64,000 bases of DNA, from assembly GCA_029204225.1 (NCBI GenBank), contig CM055100.1, positions 34,772,645-34,836,644 of the forward strand, written 5' to 3'. A program made the translations under genes and the position numbers. A model generated the notes under the pieces. The model was not told where the DNA came from and searched no databases. It worked only from the letters and a program-made list of their open reading frames with translations. Shown here piece by piece: positions 1 to 11,336 of this stretch (position 1 is its first letter; every line of letters begins with the position of its first letter). Source of the stretch: Diphasiastrum complanatum. Lineage: Eukaryota; Streptophyta; Lycopodiopsida; Lycopodiales; Lycopodiaceae.

Positions 1-485
1 CTTTGAGATAATAATACACTTTGCCACAATATTGTTCGACTATTCATTGATCTTTGCAAATACACAAAGGTGTATAACACTGTAATTTTTTTATCAACAA
101 ATTAGCTTAACAAGCTACCACACAGCTCTCAAATATAAGGTACTTAGCATCCTTTCACATGCATATTAAGCTCACGCTCATATTTTTACCCATCAATACC
201 ATATTGAAAAAATTGTCAAATTTTGATTAAATTTTTTTTTCAATATAGAAACACATCATAATGTCTATAAATACATAAGATAGCATGTAATATTCAACTC
301 ATAATAACTTTAATTCGTCAGAGCATAATAATTTGAGATAATGATCATTTAATTTTTAGTCCACATTTTATTATAAGTATACACTTATTCAAAATATAAA
401 AAAAAAAATCTTATTTGCTTTTGAATTAGTCATAAAGTTGTTGTTTATTAAGTTATTATTCATAATAGATATAGAAAAAAAATTA
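1..485. other. AT-rich spacer, no gene seen
   Basis: Very AT-rich sequence with short homopolymer runs. The frames that stay open are short and have no recognisable domain. Nothing here supports a gene or RNA. Confidence 0.6.
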
Positions 486-487
486 CA

Positions 488-985
488 ACAAACTAATTTT
501 GCCATGCGTGGCACTGCCACGTGTGGCAAATTTTCAAAACAATATTTTTCTAAGTATTGTGTTTTAATATTGCCACGCACGACAAATTTTTTGACAAATT
601 TTGCCACAAGTGACAATAAAAAAAATCATCGCTTTGGAATTTTCTCTGGAGATTTGCCACGCATGGCACTGCCACGTGTGACAAATCAACAAAATTTATG
701 TCACATGAAAATTGGTTAAATAATAACCGTATGTGGCGCTTCCACTCGTGGATGTGCCACACCGACATATTTTGGCACTCAAATTTCAAGTTTTAGTTTA
801 AAAAAAAATTGCGTGGCAGTGCCATGCAGAATTAAAATTTTTTTGTCGGACCTCTCCTCCAGCCTGGATTTCATCGGCAGGATCTTCAGAAAAGTTTTAG
901 CGTGGATATGCCACACGTGGCAGTGCCATGCATAAGAAAAATGTCAAAATTTCGGCTAAGTATCGGGTTCGCGTGATAGCGTCGT
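488..985. repeat. Cluster of degenerate TGCCACGTGTGGCA-type palindromes
   Basis: At least eight variants of a palindrome with the core TGCCAC(G/A)(T/C)GTGGCA occur within 500 bases. Examples lie near 502-530, 572-590, 602-616, 655-692, 733-762, 812-828, 905-932 and 983-992. Several keep the CACGTG hexamer. Spacing is irregular, so this is not a clean tandem satellite. It could be a decayed subterminal repeat array of a DNA transposon or a cluster of G-box-like sites; the sequence alone does not decide. Confidence 0.55.
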
Positions 986-1041
986 GTGGCAAACACACAT
1001 ATATGTAGTTGTGCAAGCCGACAACTCAGTGATACAGAAAT

Positions 1042-1176
1042 GAATTATTCACCACAGAGCGGGAACGACTGGCAATGATCTATGCGGTTAAGAAATTTCG
1101 ACACTACTTGATGGCCACACATTTTGTTTTTTATATGGACCATCAACCCTTGCTATATTATGAAAAGCTATTATAA
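1042..1176 (+). pseudogene. Ty3/gypsy RNase H fragment
   Basis: Translation from 1042 gives a short stretch ending at a TAA (1174-1176). It carries the gypsy-type RNase H signatures TERERLAMIYAVKKFRHYL and, 15 residues on, DHQPLLYY. In intact Ty3/gypsy elements this region follows the reverse transcriptase and precedes integrase. Neither neighbour is present here, so this is an orphan piece of a pol gene. The fragment lies about 870 bases before the TATA box of the next coding unit and on the same strand. Confidence 0.75.
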
Positions 1177-2040
1177 TAAACCATCACCACTAGATCTAGG
1201 AAGATCAAGCCACATCAAGCTAGATCCATCAAGATTCGAGTAGATCTGGCAAGATAGGGAAAATCCATCAGGATCCAAGGGGGATCTAGATCTAGATGGG
1301 ATCAAGAAGAAAGCAAATCATCAGATTATGTCAATAACTCCTCTAAATTTGCAGTTCAGGAACCCCGATCTCAATAACTATGGCAATTAAGGACAAAATT
1401 CAACAAAAATTGATGGATCTGTTATCAATTATCCATCAGAACTTCCAAAGAACTACCAACAGTCAGATCTAGCATGGATGAAGCTGATTATCAGTTCGCA
1501 AAAGTTAAAAATCAGAGAATCTCGAGATCTCGTCAAAAAACACTCTAAAAGAGCATTTTTTTCATGATTTTTGGAGATCCCTTGGGAGATAGCTCTTGAA
1601 ACTTTTACAATCACCATATCTGACTAGATGCATTCATGAAAATCTCTACGAGAGTTCCTGATGGAGGAATCATCATTTTTAGTGTCTGCGAGGGTTCCCA
1701 GAAGCTGAATTTTCAAAATCCTTACTGAGCATCAAGATCATCTTACCAACCCTTGCAAGGTATCTAAATGGAATCAGAGCAGTCAAATTAGCCTGCCTAC
1801 ATGGTTTCATCTTGAAAATACAATCAGATGAACATGTTGTGCGAGAGATCACTTTCTGTGAGAGTTGAACCCTCGTAGACAGTTTGAACCCTCGCATAAC
1901 CTTCGCATGACAGTGAAATCACCTTCTGAACTCTTGCAGACTTCCCTGAGGTCTTAGAATTTTGTGAAGAAGGTCTCTGCCAAAATTTGGGTGGAACTGA
2001 ACTAGGGAAAGTGGATTTCCCATAATACGCACTCTAAATT
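1177..2040. other. Non-coding stretch rich in AGATCT/TAGATC
   Basis: No credible coding region. The first 150 bases are unusually rich in TAGATC and AGATCT words, for example 1190-1300. The rest leads into the putative promoter at 2045. It may be the upstream region, or a decayed LTR, of the coding unit that starts at 2317. Confidence 0.5.
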
Positions 2041-2043
2041 CCG

Positions 2044-2051
2044 CTATATAA
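2044..2051 (+). promoter_or_regulatory. Probable TATA box of the outer unknown coding unit
   Basis: CTATATAAGG lies about 270 bases upstream of the ATG at 2317 in otherwise gene-free sequence. Placement and sequence fit a plant RNA polymerase II TATA box, either of a gene or of a retroelement LTR. No transcript evidence is available. Confidence 0.5.
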
Positions 2052-2316
2052 GGGCTAAATTTGAGTCATTTGTCACCTTTGCTAGCGAAGCTCTGCCAAA
2101 ATTTACACTGAATTTTACAAGTTTTTTGTTTGCGAGCAAACTTTCTGCCAGCTATCATCTTCTTATTTTTGAACCCGAATCTATGCTCTGAACTACAATT
2201 CTTGCCATCCAACACTCGTTATTCATAGTTTTCTATCGTTTCCACATCTTTATACCTTTTCCACCACTTTTCCACCATTTTTTCTACTTTTTCGTCCTTT
2301 AATCATCACCACTAAT

Positions 2317-2355
2317 ATGGTCTCCTCGCCCTATGAAGACTCTGGCACCAACAAG
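2317..2355 (+). pseudogene. Start of an uncharacterised protein, split by element A
   Basis: The ATG at 2317 opens a frame of 13 codons that runs into element A at 2356. The frame resumes cleanly after the element at 8228-8232, so this is the original N-terminus of the unit continued at 8228-9844 and 15986-17239. I do not recognise the protein. The TATA box at 2045 and the CT-rich leader are appropriately placed for this start. Confidence 0.6.
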
Positions 2356-2777
2356 TGTTAGAAACTTTGTAATGAGTCCAAATTATGCTTAGATACAAGA
2401 GAGGAAAAATAGGAACTATTTTTGGGGATCATGTATATATAGGTGATGATATCTCACCAAAATTAATCAAGCAATTTCATGATTTTTCTCTCATAATGGT
2501 GCAATTGCTCTCTATGTTCATAATTGTTTGAGTACTTGTGATTACTGATGATTACAAGATTGAATGTAGGTCTGGTGTACAGTACTCAGACTGTGGAAGG
2601 CCGTACTTTCACACATGTGAAGCCTTCTTTAAGAATTTGGGCCATTGAGTGAGGTTCAAGCATAGATTTTTGATGGATTTTGATGGTTCAACTTGTGCTA
2701 ATCTTATGAAATCATAATCTATTGTTTCCCTCATCATTTCAAGTGTTTTAGGATCCTTATTTGCTGTAATTTTCACA
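2356..2777 (+). repeat. 5' LTR of element A, truncated (422 bp)
   Basis: This LTR matches the last 544 positions of the 682-bp LTRs of elements A (3') and B, minus a further internal deletion of about 122 bp near 2431. The first 138 bp are absent: it begins at TGTTAGAAAC, which corresponds to 7684 inside the 3' LTR, and not at the family's normal TGTTAAAAATTC. A TATA-like GTATATATAGG is at 2433-2443. It ends in TTTTCACA immediately before the primer site. Confidence 0.88.
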
Positions 2778-2789
2778 TGGTATCAGAGC
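2778..2789 (+). other. Primer-binding site (initiator Met-tRNA type)
   Basis: TGGTATCAGAGC directly abuts the 5' LTR end. This is the usual complement of the 3' end of plant initiator methionine tRNA, used to prime minus-strand synthesis in copia elements. Confidence 0.9.
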
Positions 2790-3588
2790 CTAAAGGCTGA
2801 AATGAGCTAAATCCTTGGTTTTCATTCAATTTGATCACAATTTTTGATCTAAATCTTGTGTAGATTGGATTTTAGCATCTAGTATTGATTCTAGATCTCA
2901 AAGTGAGTCAAATAGATTGGAGATTGGTGTTGTGTGACTTCATTTGCAGGTGTTTAGGTGTCTAAAACCAGAGGCAAAGTTGAATTCAATTCACATTACC
3001 AAGATAGCAAGTTTTGCTTGCTCCAAGCATTGATTTCTAGGCGAGTTTTGGAGGTGATTTCATAGAGAAGGCTTTCTAGAATTCAAGGAGAGGGAAGATC
3101 AGAGTTTTGGGGACTCTTCAAGGCTGTTCTAAGGTGCAGTGGACACCTCCTAAAGTCATTTAGGTTCAGTCCAACCATTGCTTGACTTATGCACCAAATT
3201 AGATCAATTTTTCATCAATTTTGATCATTTTTTTGCTTGTGATTGGATAGTAGATTGTGATGCATCCTCATTAAGTTCCATTTAGATCTTTTACAAGTGA
3301 TTTTGGAAGTATATTAGGTTGTTGAAATTCACTCTTGATCAGATCATTTGGAAGCTTTAATGTTCTTTATAGAAAGAGGGGCAATTCTACTAGTATTGTC
3401 TACTTCAATCAAGCAAGTGCATTGTTTCTAGTATTCTATGATTTGATTTTGTTAGAGATCATTCTTGGATCTTTATAGGAGTCTATTACTGATCCTTTCA
3501 GGTCCCTAAGAACTGGGATAAGGTAGATCTTCAATCAAATCAATAGAAGTAACCTTCATTTGTGTCAAGTCCTTGATTAGGAGACTAG

Positions 3589-4443
3589 ATGTCATCTATA
3601 AATGCATATCTTTTGGATACTAATGAAAGGCTCAACAAAACTAACTATTCCATATGGAAAGTTAGAATGGATCCCATCATGATCATGCAAGATCTGATGG
3701 AAATTGTAAATGGTAAGGAGGGTGAACCTATTCATCCTCAAGAAAAAGCCAAATACATCAAGAGGTGCAATGTTTCACTACATTGCATAAAAATGAATGT
3801 TGCAAATGAACTCTTAAGAGAGGTAGGAGATTGCACTTCGGCTCAAGATGCTTGGGAGACTTTGCAAAAGGTCTATGAATCCAAGAACCAAACTAGAATG
3901 TTAGCTTTGAAGAATCAAATATATAGAAACTATCAAAAGAAAGGAGAGAGTGCACATAGTTTTGTCCTAAGAGTAAAAGAATTGAACAAAGAGCTAGCCT
4001 TTCATAGGTGATCCTATCAAGGATGAAGAGCTTGTTCAACTCAATTGAATGGACTAAGCTTTAAATTTGACAATTTGGTTCAGGGATATGCAATTATGGG
4101 TAAGCTACCCATACTTGAAGAACTCCAAGGCACACTCATGGCCGAGGAATCAAGAAGGAGCCAAATGCAAGAGAGGATGGATAGGCTTTCCATCCAAGGT
4201 GGAGATGACCAAGCTCTCTTCACCAAAGGCAGAGGCAAGTCCAAAGGCAAAGGATCAACATTCAAGAAGCCTACAAAGCTTGAGGATCAAGAAGGACCCT
4301 CAAAGGCATCTCCATCAACCACCAAAGTCAAGAAGGACAAATCAAATGTGAAGTGCTACTTATGCCTCGGAATGCTTCAAGAGGAAGCAAGATCAAAGCC
4401 AAGCCAACATGAGCAAAGAGGAGGAGGAGGAGAGTTCACATGA
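3589..4443 (+). pseudogene. Element A gag (broken)
   Basis: The copia gag frame begins at ATG 3589 (MSSINAYLLDTNERLNKTNY...) with the UBN2-type core around residues 20-140. It leaves frame near 4005, where an extra C is present relative to element B. Further indels near 4045 shift it again. The CCHC zinc knuckle, complete in element B, is destroyed here by a deletion of about 20 bp at 4362. The result cannot make a working capsid protein. The first ATG after the leader is the same in both copies, which supports the start. Confidence 0.88.
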
Positions 4444-5953
4444 GGTCTCCCTCATGATGTCCATATTTTCTTCAACAAGTTTCAAAGGAGAAGATCCTTG
4501 GTGGATTGACTCGGGTGCTAGTTCACACATGACTAGTAAAAGGGAGTTTTTCTCTTCTCTCTTATCTTATGATGGACCTATAAAGTCTATCTATACAGCA
4601 AATGATGAAGCTTGTAAGATTGAAGGAGTTGGTAGCATTCCCCTTTGCTTAGGATCTTCCAAAAAGATCAACATAGAAGGTGTTTTGTACATTCCTACAA
4701 TAACAAAGAATCTACTAAGTGTTGGCCAAATGGTAGACAACGGTTTCAATGTTGACTTTGCTTCAAATGAATGTTTCATCAAGAAGAAGGGTAAAATAGT
4801 GGCTAAGGGCACTAGACTTGGCAAACTTTATAAGTTGGATTCATTTGTGGATACTAATGTTGTCATGTTGGCCGAGAAGAGCAAGATATCTACCTTTACT
4901 TTATGGCACAAAAGACTTGGACATGTCAACTCGGGTTCCATGGAGGCTATGATCAAGGAGGAGTATGCTTTAGGCCTACCAAGGTCTATTGGGAAGGAAG
5001 ACAAGGTTTGTGAAGCTTGTGCCTTATCCAAGGCACATAAGAAGGTGTTTCCTAACTCCATCACAAAGTCATCTCATCCTCTTGAACTCATACACTCGGA
5101 TGTGCACATTGCTAGCACCAAATCTAATGGAGGTTCATCCATGTTTTTAACCTTCATTGATGACTACTCAAGATATTGTTGGGTGTTCTTACTTTCCTTC
5201 AAGTCTCAAGTATTTGATACTTTTGTAAAGTTCAAGTTGTTTGTGGAAAAGCATCATAATCATAACATCAAGATTCTTAGAAGTGACAATGGTGGAGAAT
5301 TCATCTCCAATGAGTTCAAGGCCTTTTGTGAGGAGGAAGGGATCAAGAAAGAGACTTCTTGTCCTTACACTCCTCAACAAAATGGAGTTGCTGAAAGAAG
5401 GAATAGAACATTATGTGAATGTTCTAAGGCTTTAAGATTAGATGCTTGTTTGCCCAAATCCTTTTGGGGTGAGTCTCTTGTATGTGCGAACTACTTGATG
5501 AATAGGGTGTCTTGCAAAGCAATTGAAGGCAAAACTCCTTATGAGATGTTGTATGGAAAGAAACCCAATCTTAATCACTTGAAAGTTTTTGGGTGTATAT
5601 GTTATGTGCATGTGCCATTGGAAACAAGAACCAAGGAGGATCCATCTTCCACAAGAGGGATCATGCTTGGATATGCAAGCTCAAGCAAGGGCTACAAAGT
5701 CTATCTCCCATCCTTGAACAAATTTGTTGTTTCAAGGGATGTCATCTTTGATGAACATCATATGCATATGCTTGAAGAAGGCTCAAGTGCTCCAACAATC
5801 AAGAAGAAGATGGCCGAGGAGCAAGATCTTGGTTTTGAGGAGGAGCTCATGGAGGAGCAAGCACCAAACCCACCTATCACACCAAGGAGATCTTCAAGGG
5901 CAAAAGTGGAGCCATCAAGGCTCACATATCAAGGCAAAGGACAACAAATTTAG
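4409..5953 (+). pseudogene. Element A protease and integrase part of pol
   Basis: This frame contains the copia protease signature WWIDSGASSHMTS (4500-4540), then the GAG-pre-integrase motif LWHKRLGHVNSGSM (about 4903-4944). The integrase core follows, with HSD near 5095, RSDNGGEF near 5278 and the glutamate in GVAERRNRTL near 5390, giving a D-D-35-E arrangement. It ends at a TAG (5951-5953) after the GKGQQI peptide, before the reverse transcriptase. Element B also has a stop in this linker, but at a different codon. The segment is open and the motifs are intact, although the element as a whole is dead. Confidence 0.88.
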
Positions 5954-6016
5954 GGTATCTCATTCACTTCTTATGCTTTATCTAGTTTTGAAGAACCGTC
6001 TAATGTTGAAGATGCA

Positions 6017-7531
6017 TTGAACTCCAAAGAATGGTATAAAGCTATGTTGGATGAGTATGATGCCTTGATTGAGAATGAAACTTTGTTGCTTGTTGAGAGA
6101 CCTCAAAGAAATGTAATAGGATGCAAGTGGGTCGTCAAGCTTAAGTTGAATGCAAATGGGAGTGTTAACAAACATAAAGCAAGATTAGTTGCAAAAGGTT
6201 ATGCTCAAGAGAGAGGGATAGACTATGAGAAAACTTTTGCACCCATGGCCAAGATGGTCACAATAAGGCTAATCATTGCACTTGCATCACATTTTGGATG
6301 GATTCTATGTCAAATGGATGTCTCTAATGCTTTCTTGAATGGTTTTTTGGAAGAGGATATCTATATGGAGCAGCCACAAGGGTTCATCAAGCATGGAATG
6401 GAGAACAAAGCCATCTCCAAAGAAGCATCTATGGCTTGAAGCAAGCCTCGAGATCTTGGAATTCAAGACTACATTGCTATCTTATTTCACTTTCTTTTGT
6501 TCAAAGTGAATATGATCCCACTCTTTACATTAAGTTTGATGATGTTGGTACTGTACTTTTACTCATTTATGTAGATGACATCATCATTAGTGGAAATAGT
6601 GTTGATGGTATTGAAAAAATCAAGATAGATCTATCCTTAGAGTTCAAGATGGTAGATCTAGGGTGTCTTCACTTCATCTTAGGCATAGAAGTACTTAGAG
6701 GGTCTGATTTTATCTTTATAAGTCAAGTAAACTATGCTCAAAGTTTTAAAGAAGTTTAAGATGGAAGTATGCAAAAGTGTTGACACACCAATGGAGCAAG
6801 ATGTAAAAGTGCCAAATGAAGATGATGAAAGATCCTTCATGGACATCATTTTGTTTAGGCAACTTATAGGTTCCTTAATGTGGATCACTATAACTAGACC
6901 AGATCTTAGCTTTAGTGTATGGAGGTTGAGCCAATCCATGCAAAAGCCATTGAATATCCATTGGAAAAAGACTAAGAGGATTCTAAGATACATCTCGGGT
7001 ACATTGGATTTTGGGATTCTATATAGAGGAGATGTGATTAACCTTCATGCATTTAGTGATTCAGATTTTGTAGGGGACAAGAGGGATAGGAAATCAACAA
7101 GTGCCTATTCAACTCTCATAGGAGAAGGTGTGGTTTCATGGCTTTCAAAAAAGCAAGAAACTATATCTCTATCTTCAACCGAGGCCGAGTACAAAGCTTT
7201 GACAACCACTACAAAGGAGTTACTTTGGATCAAGAGATTATTGGTGGAGCTAAAGATCATGGATTTAGAGGAGGAACCAATCATCTACAATGACAATATA
7301 TCAGCCCAACACCTTGCATCTAACCCAATCTTCCATGCAAGTTCTAAGCACATTGAGATATGCCATCACTTTGTGAGAGAAATGGTGCAAGCCAAGGAAA
7401 TTGCTTTGGAGCATGTTCCAAGCAATGAATGTGTAGCTGATCTATGTACTAAACCACTTCAAAAGACACCTTTTATGAAGTTCAGATCATCACTTGGAGT
7501 GATTAGTAAAGCAATGATTGAACCAAGCTAG
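6017..7531 (+). pseudogene. Element A reverse transcriptase and RNase H (frameshifted)
   Basis: Three overlapping frames (6017-6439, 6436-6759, 6734-7531) make up the copia RT-RNase H region. A 4-bp loss near 6412 relative to element B causes the first shift, and an indel near 6744 the second. The catalytic YVDDIIIS is retained near 6569. RNase H motifs (SDSDF, STEAEYKAL, HASSKHIEICHHFVRE) are in the last frame. It ends at a TAG just before the purine tract. The closely similar intact copy in element B shows what has changed. Confidence 0.88.
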
Positions 7532-7536
7532 ATAGT

Positions 7537-7545
7537 GAGGAGGAG
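7537..7545 (+). other. Polypurine tract of element A
   Basis: GAGGAGGAG directly precedes the TG of the 3' LTR at 7546. This is the expected primer position for plus-strand DNA synthesis and fixes the true LTR start as TGTTAAAA. Confidence 0.8.
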
Positions 7546-8227
7546 TGTTAAAAATTCACAATTCTAGCTTGACTAGTTTTGGTCATATGACTTGTAAATA
7601 GTTAGATGGTCATGATGTGGCTTGTCACACGTGCCAAATAGCGTAGGATTCCATTCATAAGGATGTTCTCAAGTAGACCTAAGTGTTAGAAACTTTGGAA
7701 TGAGTCCAAATTATGCGTAGATACAAGAGAGAAAAAATAGGAGCTATTTTTGGTAGTTTTTGCATTGTTGAGGGATCTCCAAGATTCCAACCCTAACTTG
7801 ATAGGGATGAAAGATCCACCAAAATTAGCATTAGGGATAGGTTTAGGGCTACTCATATCTGCCCAAAATTGTGATGGATCATTTATATATAGGTGATGAT
7901 ATCTCACCAAAATTAATCAAGCAATTTCATGATTTTTCTCTCATAATGGTGCAATTGCTCTCTATGTTCATAATTGTTTGAGTACTTGTAATTACTAATT
8001 ATTATAAGATTGAATGTAGGTCATGTGTACAGTACTCAGACTATGGGAGGCCGTACTTTCACACGTGTGAAGCCTTCTTCAAGGATTTGGGCCATTTAGT
8101 GAGGTTCAAGCATAGATTTTTGATGGATTTTGATGGTTCAACTTGTGCTAATCTTATGAAATCATAATCTATTGTTTCTCTCATTATTTCAAGTGTTTTA
8201 GGATCCTTATTTGCTGTAATTTTCACA
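7546..8227 (+). repeat. 3' LTR of element A (682 bp, full length)
   Basis: Runs from TGTTAAAAATTC to TTTTCACA, with the same length as both LTRs of element B. It includes the segment missing from this element's own 5' LTR. It carries the palindrome TTTCACACGTGTGAA at 8058-8072 and a TATA-like TTATATATAGG near 7882. Confidence 0.9.
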
Positions 8228-9844
8228 AGAAGGTGATCCAATGTGAAATCCCTGAGGCCACACAGATTTGGCCCTTAACCTTTGACGCTCTAATCCAACC
8301 ATGGCTACAGACAAGTCGGCCCACTTCTAGAAGCAACGGGTTTTTACCTGGCACCTTTTCATTCTGAGATTAACATGGGCCTCGCCCTTCACACTTATGC
8401 CACCTGGGAAGCGCCTAAGACACGCTTCTACTTCCTATACCAAAGTACCACATACAAGGTCAGGATTAAGGCAGACTCGATGGTCACCATTGTCATTATG
8501 TCCGGTGATCGTCAGCCCATCTCCCATCGCCACGCCAAAACTCTGATCAAACCTTTTGTCACCCAAACTGCACCAGAAATTCCAATTCAGACTAACAATG
8601 GTTACCTGATAGACGCTATCACGGAACTCGTCATTCAAGCGGCTGCGCATCTATTGAATAACTTTTTGGTTATTTCAACATTTCGCAAGGACAGAATCCA
8701 GTCCACGCTGTTGAGTCAGATAGTGGAATCCTTTCTGGAATTTCTTGGTCCCTCAGATAGCTTCATCATTCGTGAACCAACCACCACATCAAACCCGACA
8801 ACCATGACCGTATCGCAGCAGCCCCCCTGTTGTGTAACTTTGCCTATGCACTTCTTGAGGCAAAAGTGCCCAGTTTCCAACGCTGATCTCTTTTGTCTTC
8901 CCTCGTGCCACACACTAACCTCTATCCGCCGTCTCAAGCATCCACCTCCCGCCAACCTGCAGTTACTGACACAACAGCCAGCAAACGAATGCATGGCACT
9001 GCCTCTTCTTCTTCATCTCCACCTGCTACCCGAAGACGCACCACCACCACCGCACTAATGACTCCATCAGCCATCGCCACTTCTTCTTCCGTGAAATCAT
9101 CCCCTTCCGTCTCTGTTGTCACTACCTCTCTTCTTGTTCCATCCACAATTGTTTCTGTGTCCAGTCCCATTTCTTCTATTGATACCACTTCCACCTCTGT
9201 TCCATTATCCACTACTCCATCCATCATCATCGCATCCTCCGTCACTCCTGCCACCACCATTGCTTCCATACCATTTAATCTGTCTGATTCTCAATTGTCT
9301 CCCAGCACTCTGACATGGATGCTAGTCATCAATTTTTCACCCCCATGCCAAACCGTTTCTGCTCCATCTTCGTCTTTTTCCATACTCCAAACCACCTTTC
9401 AGTTCCCCTCTGTTCCTCCCATTCTCTCATTCAGACAAACCGTCATCAGTCCCGTCTCCACAGTTGCTCCTCAAACCCCACCTGCTTCGCCAACAAAGGT
9501 TGTCGAGGGCAACCAATCGTTGCCTGGTGACGCATTTGTCCAAATAGTTTTTGTACCATCGCCAGATCGGACTGATCCTACCACCCCAAGTCCAACGGGA
9601 ATATGATTGAAGATGATGATGACGGAACTCCACAAGTCGTCGGGGCCGATACAACACAAGCCCCTACCAGTGCCAGTGTACCGACTGCTCCCACAAACCT
9701 AACGACGGTGTACCAGACTCTGGACAAATACATCTTGGAGGTAGTAGCAGCCAAAGCTATATTGGAAGGCAGAGTACTACACTTGGCAACAAGCAACACC
9801 CAGCTACGAGCAGAACTCACCAAGCTACAGCACGAGCTGATCCT
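8228..9844 (+). pseudogene. Uncharacterised protein, middle part (globular, S/T/P-rich, coiled-coil)
   Basis: Directly after element A the frame begun at 2317 resumes (KVIQCEIPEATQIWPLTFDAL). It appears to shift near 8292 into the frame that stays open to 9058. That second part reads as a folded domain (for example YATWEAPKTRFYFLYQSTTY). It is followed in another frame (8893-9606) by about 200 residues of serine, threonine and proline-rich linker, and then (9603-9844) by an acidic patch and a helical heptad-like segment (AKAILEGRVLHLATSNTQLR). Element B interrupts the helix at 9844. I recognise no known family. At least two frameshifts mean the copy is not functional as it stands. Confidence 0.55.
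9840..9844. other. Target-site duplication ATCCT (left) of element B
   Basis: ATCCT immediately precedes TGTTAAAA of element B and recurs exactly at 15986-15990. Five bases is the normal copia duplication length. Confidence 0.93.
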
Positions 9845-10526
9845 TGTTAAAAATTCACAGTTCTAGCTTGACTAGTTTTGGTCATATGACTTGTAAATAG
9901 TTAGATGGTCATGATGTGGCTTGTCACACGTGCCAAATAGCATAGGATTCCATTCATAAGGATGTTCTCAAGTAGACCTAAGTGTTAGAACCTTTGGAAT
10001 GAGTCCAAATTATGCTTAGATACAAGGGAGAAAAAATAGGAGCTATTTTTGGTAATTTTTGCATTGTTGAGGGATCTCCAAGATTCCAACCCTAACTTGG
10101 TAGTGATGAAAGATCCACCAAAATTAGCATTAGGGATAGGTTTAGGGCTACTCATACCTGCCCAAAACCGTGATGGATCATGTATATATAGGTGATGATA
10201 TCTCACCAAAATCAATCAAGCAATTTCATGTTTTTTTTCTCATAATGGTGCAATTGCTCTCTATGTTCATAATTGTTTGAGTACTTGTGATTACTAATGA
10301 TTATAGGATTGAATGTAGGTCTGGTGTACAGTACTCAGACTATGGGAGGCCGTACTTTCACACGTGTGAAGCCTTCTTCAAGGATTTGGGCCATTTAGTG
10401 AGGTTCAAGCATAGATTTTTGATGGATTTTGATGGTTCAACTTGTGCTAATCTTATGAAATCATAATCTATTGTTTTCCTCATCATTTCAAGTGTTTTAG
10501 GATCCTTATTTGCTATAATTTTTACA
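9845..10526 (+). repeat. 5' LTR of element B
   Basis: 682 bp, TGTTAAAA...TTTTTACA. Contains GTATATATAGG near 10183 as a probable TATA box and the palindrome TTTCACACGTGTGAA at 10356-10370. Confidence 0.93.
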
Positions 10527-10538
10527 TGGTATCAGAGC
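10527..10538 (+). other. Primer-binding site of element B
   Basis: TGGTATCAGAGC immediately follows the LTR end, as in element A. Confidence 0.9.
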
Positions 10539-11336
10539 CTAAAGGCTGAAATGAGGTAAATCCTTGGTTTTCATTCAATTTGATCACAATTTTTGATCTA
10601 AATCTTGTGTAGATTGGATCTTAGCATCTAGTATTGATTCTAGAACTCAAAGTGAGTCAAATACATTGGAGATTGGTGTTGTGTGACTTCATTTGCAGGT
10701 GTTTAGGTGTCTAAAACCAGAGGCAAAGTTGAATTCAATTCACATTACCAAGATAGCAAGTTTTGCTTGCTCCAAGCATTGATTTCTAAGCGAGTTTTGG
10801 AGGTGATTTCATAGAGGAGGCTTTCTAGCATTCAAGGAGAGGGAAGATCAGAGTTTTGGGGATTCTTCAAGGCTGTTCTAAGGTGTAGTAGACACCTCCT
10901 AAAGTGATTTAGGTTCAGTCTAACCATTGCTTGACTTATGCACCAAATTAGATCAATTTTTCATCAATTTTGATCATTTTTTGCTTGTGATTGGATAGTA
11001 TATTGTGTTGCATCCTCATTAAGTTCCATTTAGATCTTTTACAAGTGATTTTGGAAGTATATTAGGTTGCTGAAATTCACTCTTGATCAGATCATTTGGA
11101 AGCTTTAATGTTCTTTATAGAAAGAGGGGCAATTCTACTAGTATTGTCTACTTCAATCAAGCAAGTGCATTGTTTCTAGTATTCTATGATTTGATTTTGT
11201 TAGAGATCATTCTTAGATCTTTATAGGAAGTCTTCACTGATCTTTTCAGGTCCCTAAGAACTGGGATAAGATAGATCTTCAATCAAATCAATAGAAGTAA
11301 CCTTCATTTGTGTCAAGTCCTTGATTAGGAGACTAG

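Larger units (their letters stand above)
2356..8227 (+). mobile_element. Ty1/copia element A (degenerate)
   Basis: A plus-strand copia retrotransposon with 5' LTR 2356-2777, Met-tRNA-type primer site, gag, protease, integrase, reverse transcriptase and RNase H in copia order, purine tract and 3' LTR 7546-8227. It is closely related to element B at 9845-15985 over its whole length. Its coding part carries several frameshifts, a zinc-knuckle deletion and a stop between integrase and RT. ACAAG at 2351-2355 recurs at 8225-8229, overlapping the LTR end, and AGAAG at 8228-8232 is a 4/5 match, so the target duplication is present but its exact edge is ambiguous. It sits inside the unknown coding unit begun at 2317. 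Confidence 0.92.

Noticed and set aside
8435-9269. Minus-strand open frames opposite the unknown coding unit
   Set aside because: Valine/threonine/glutamate-rich shadows of the S/T/P-rich plus-strand frame, without motifs of their own.
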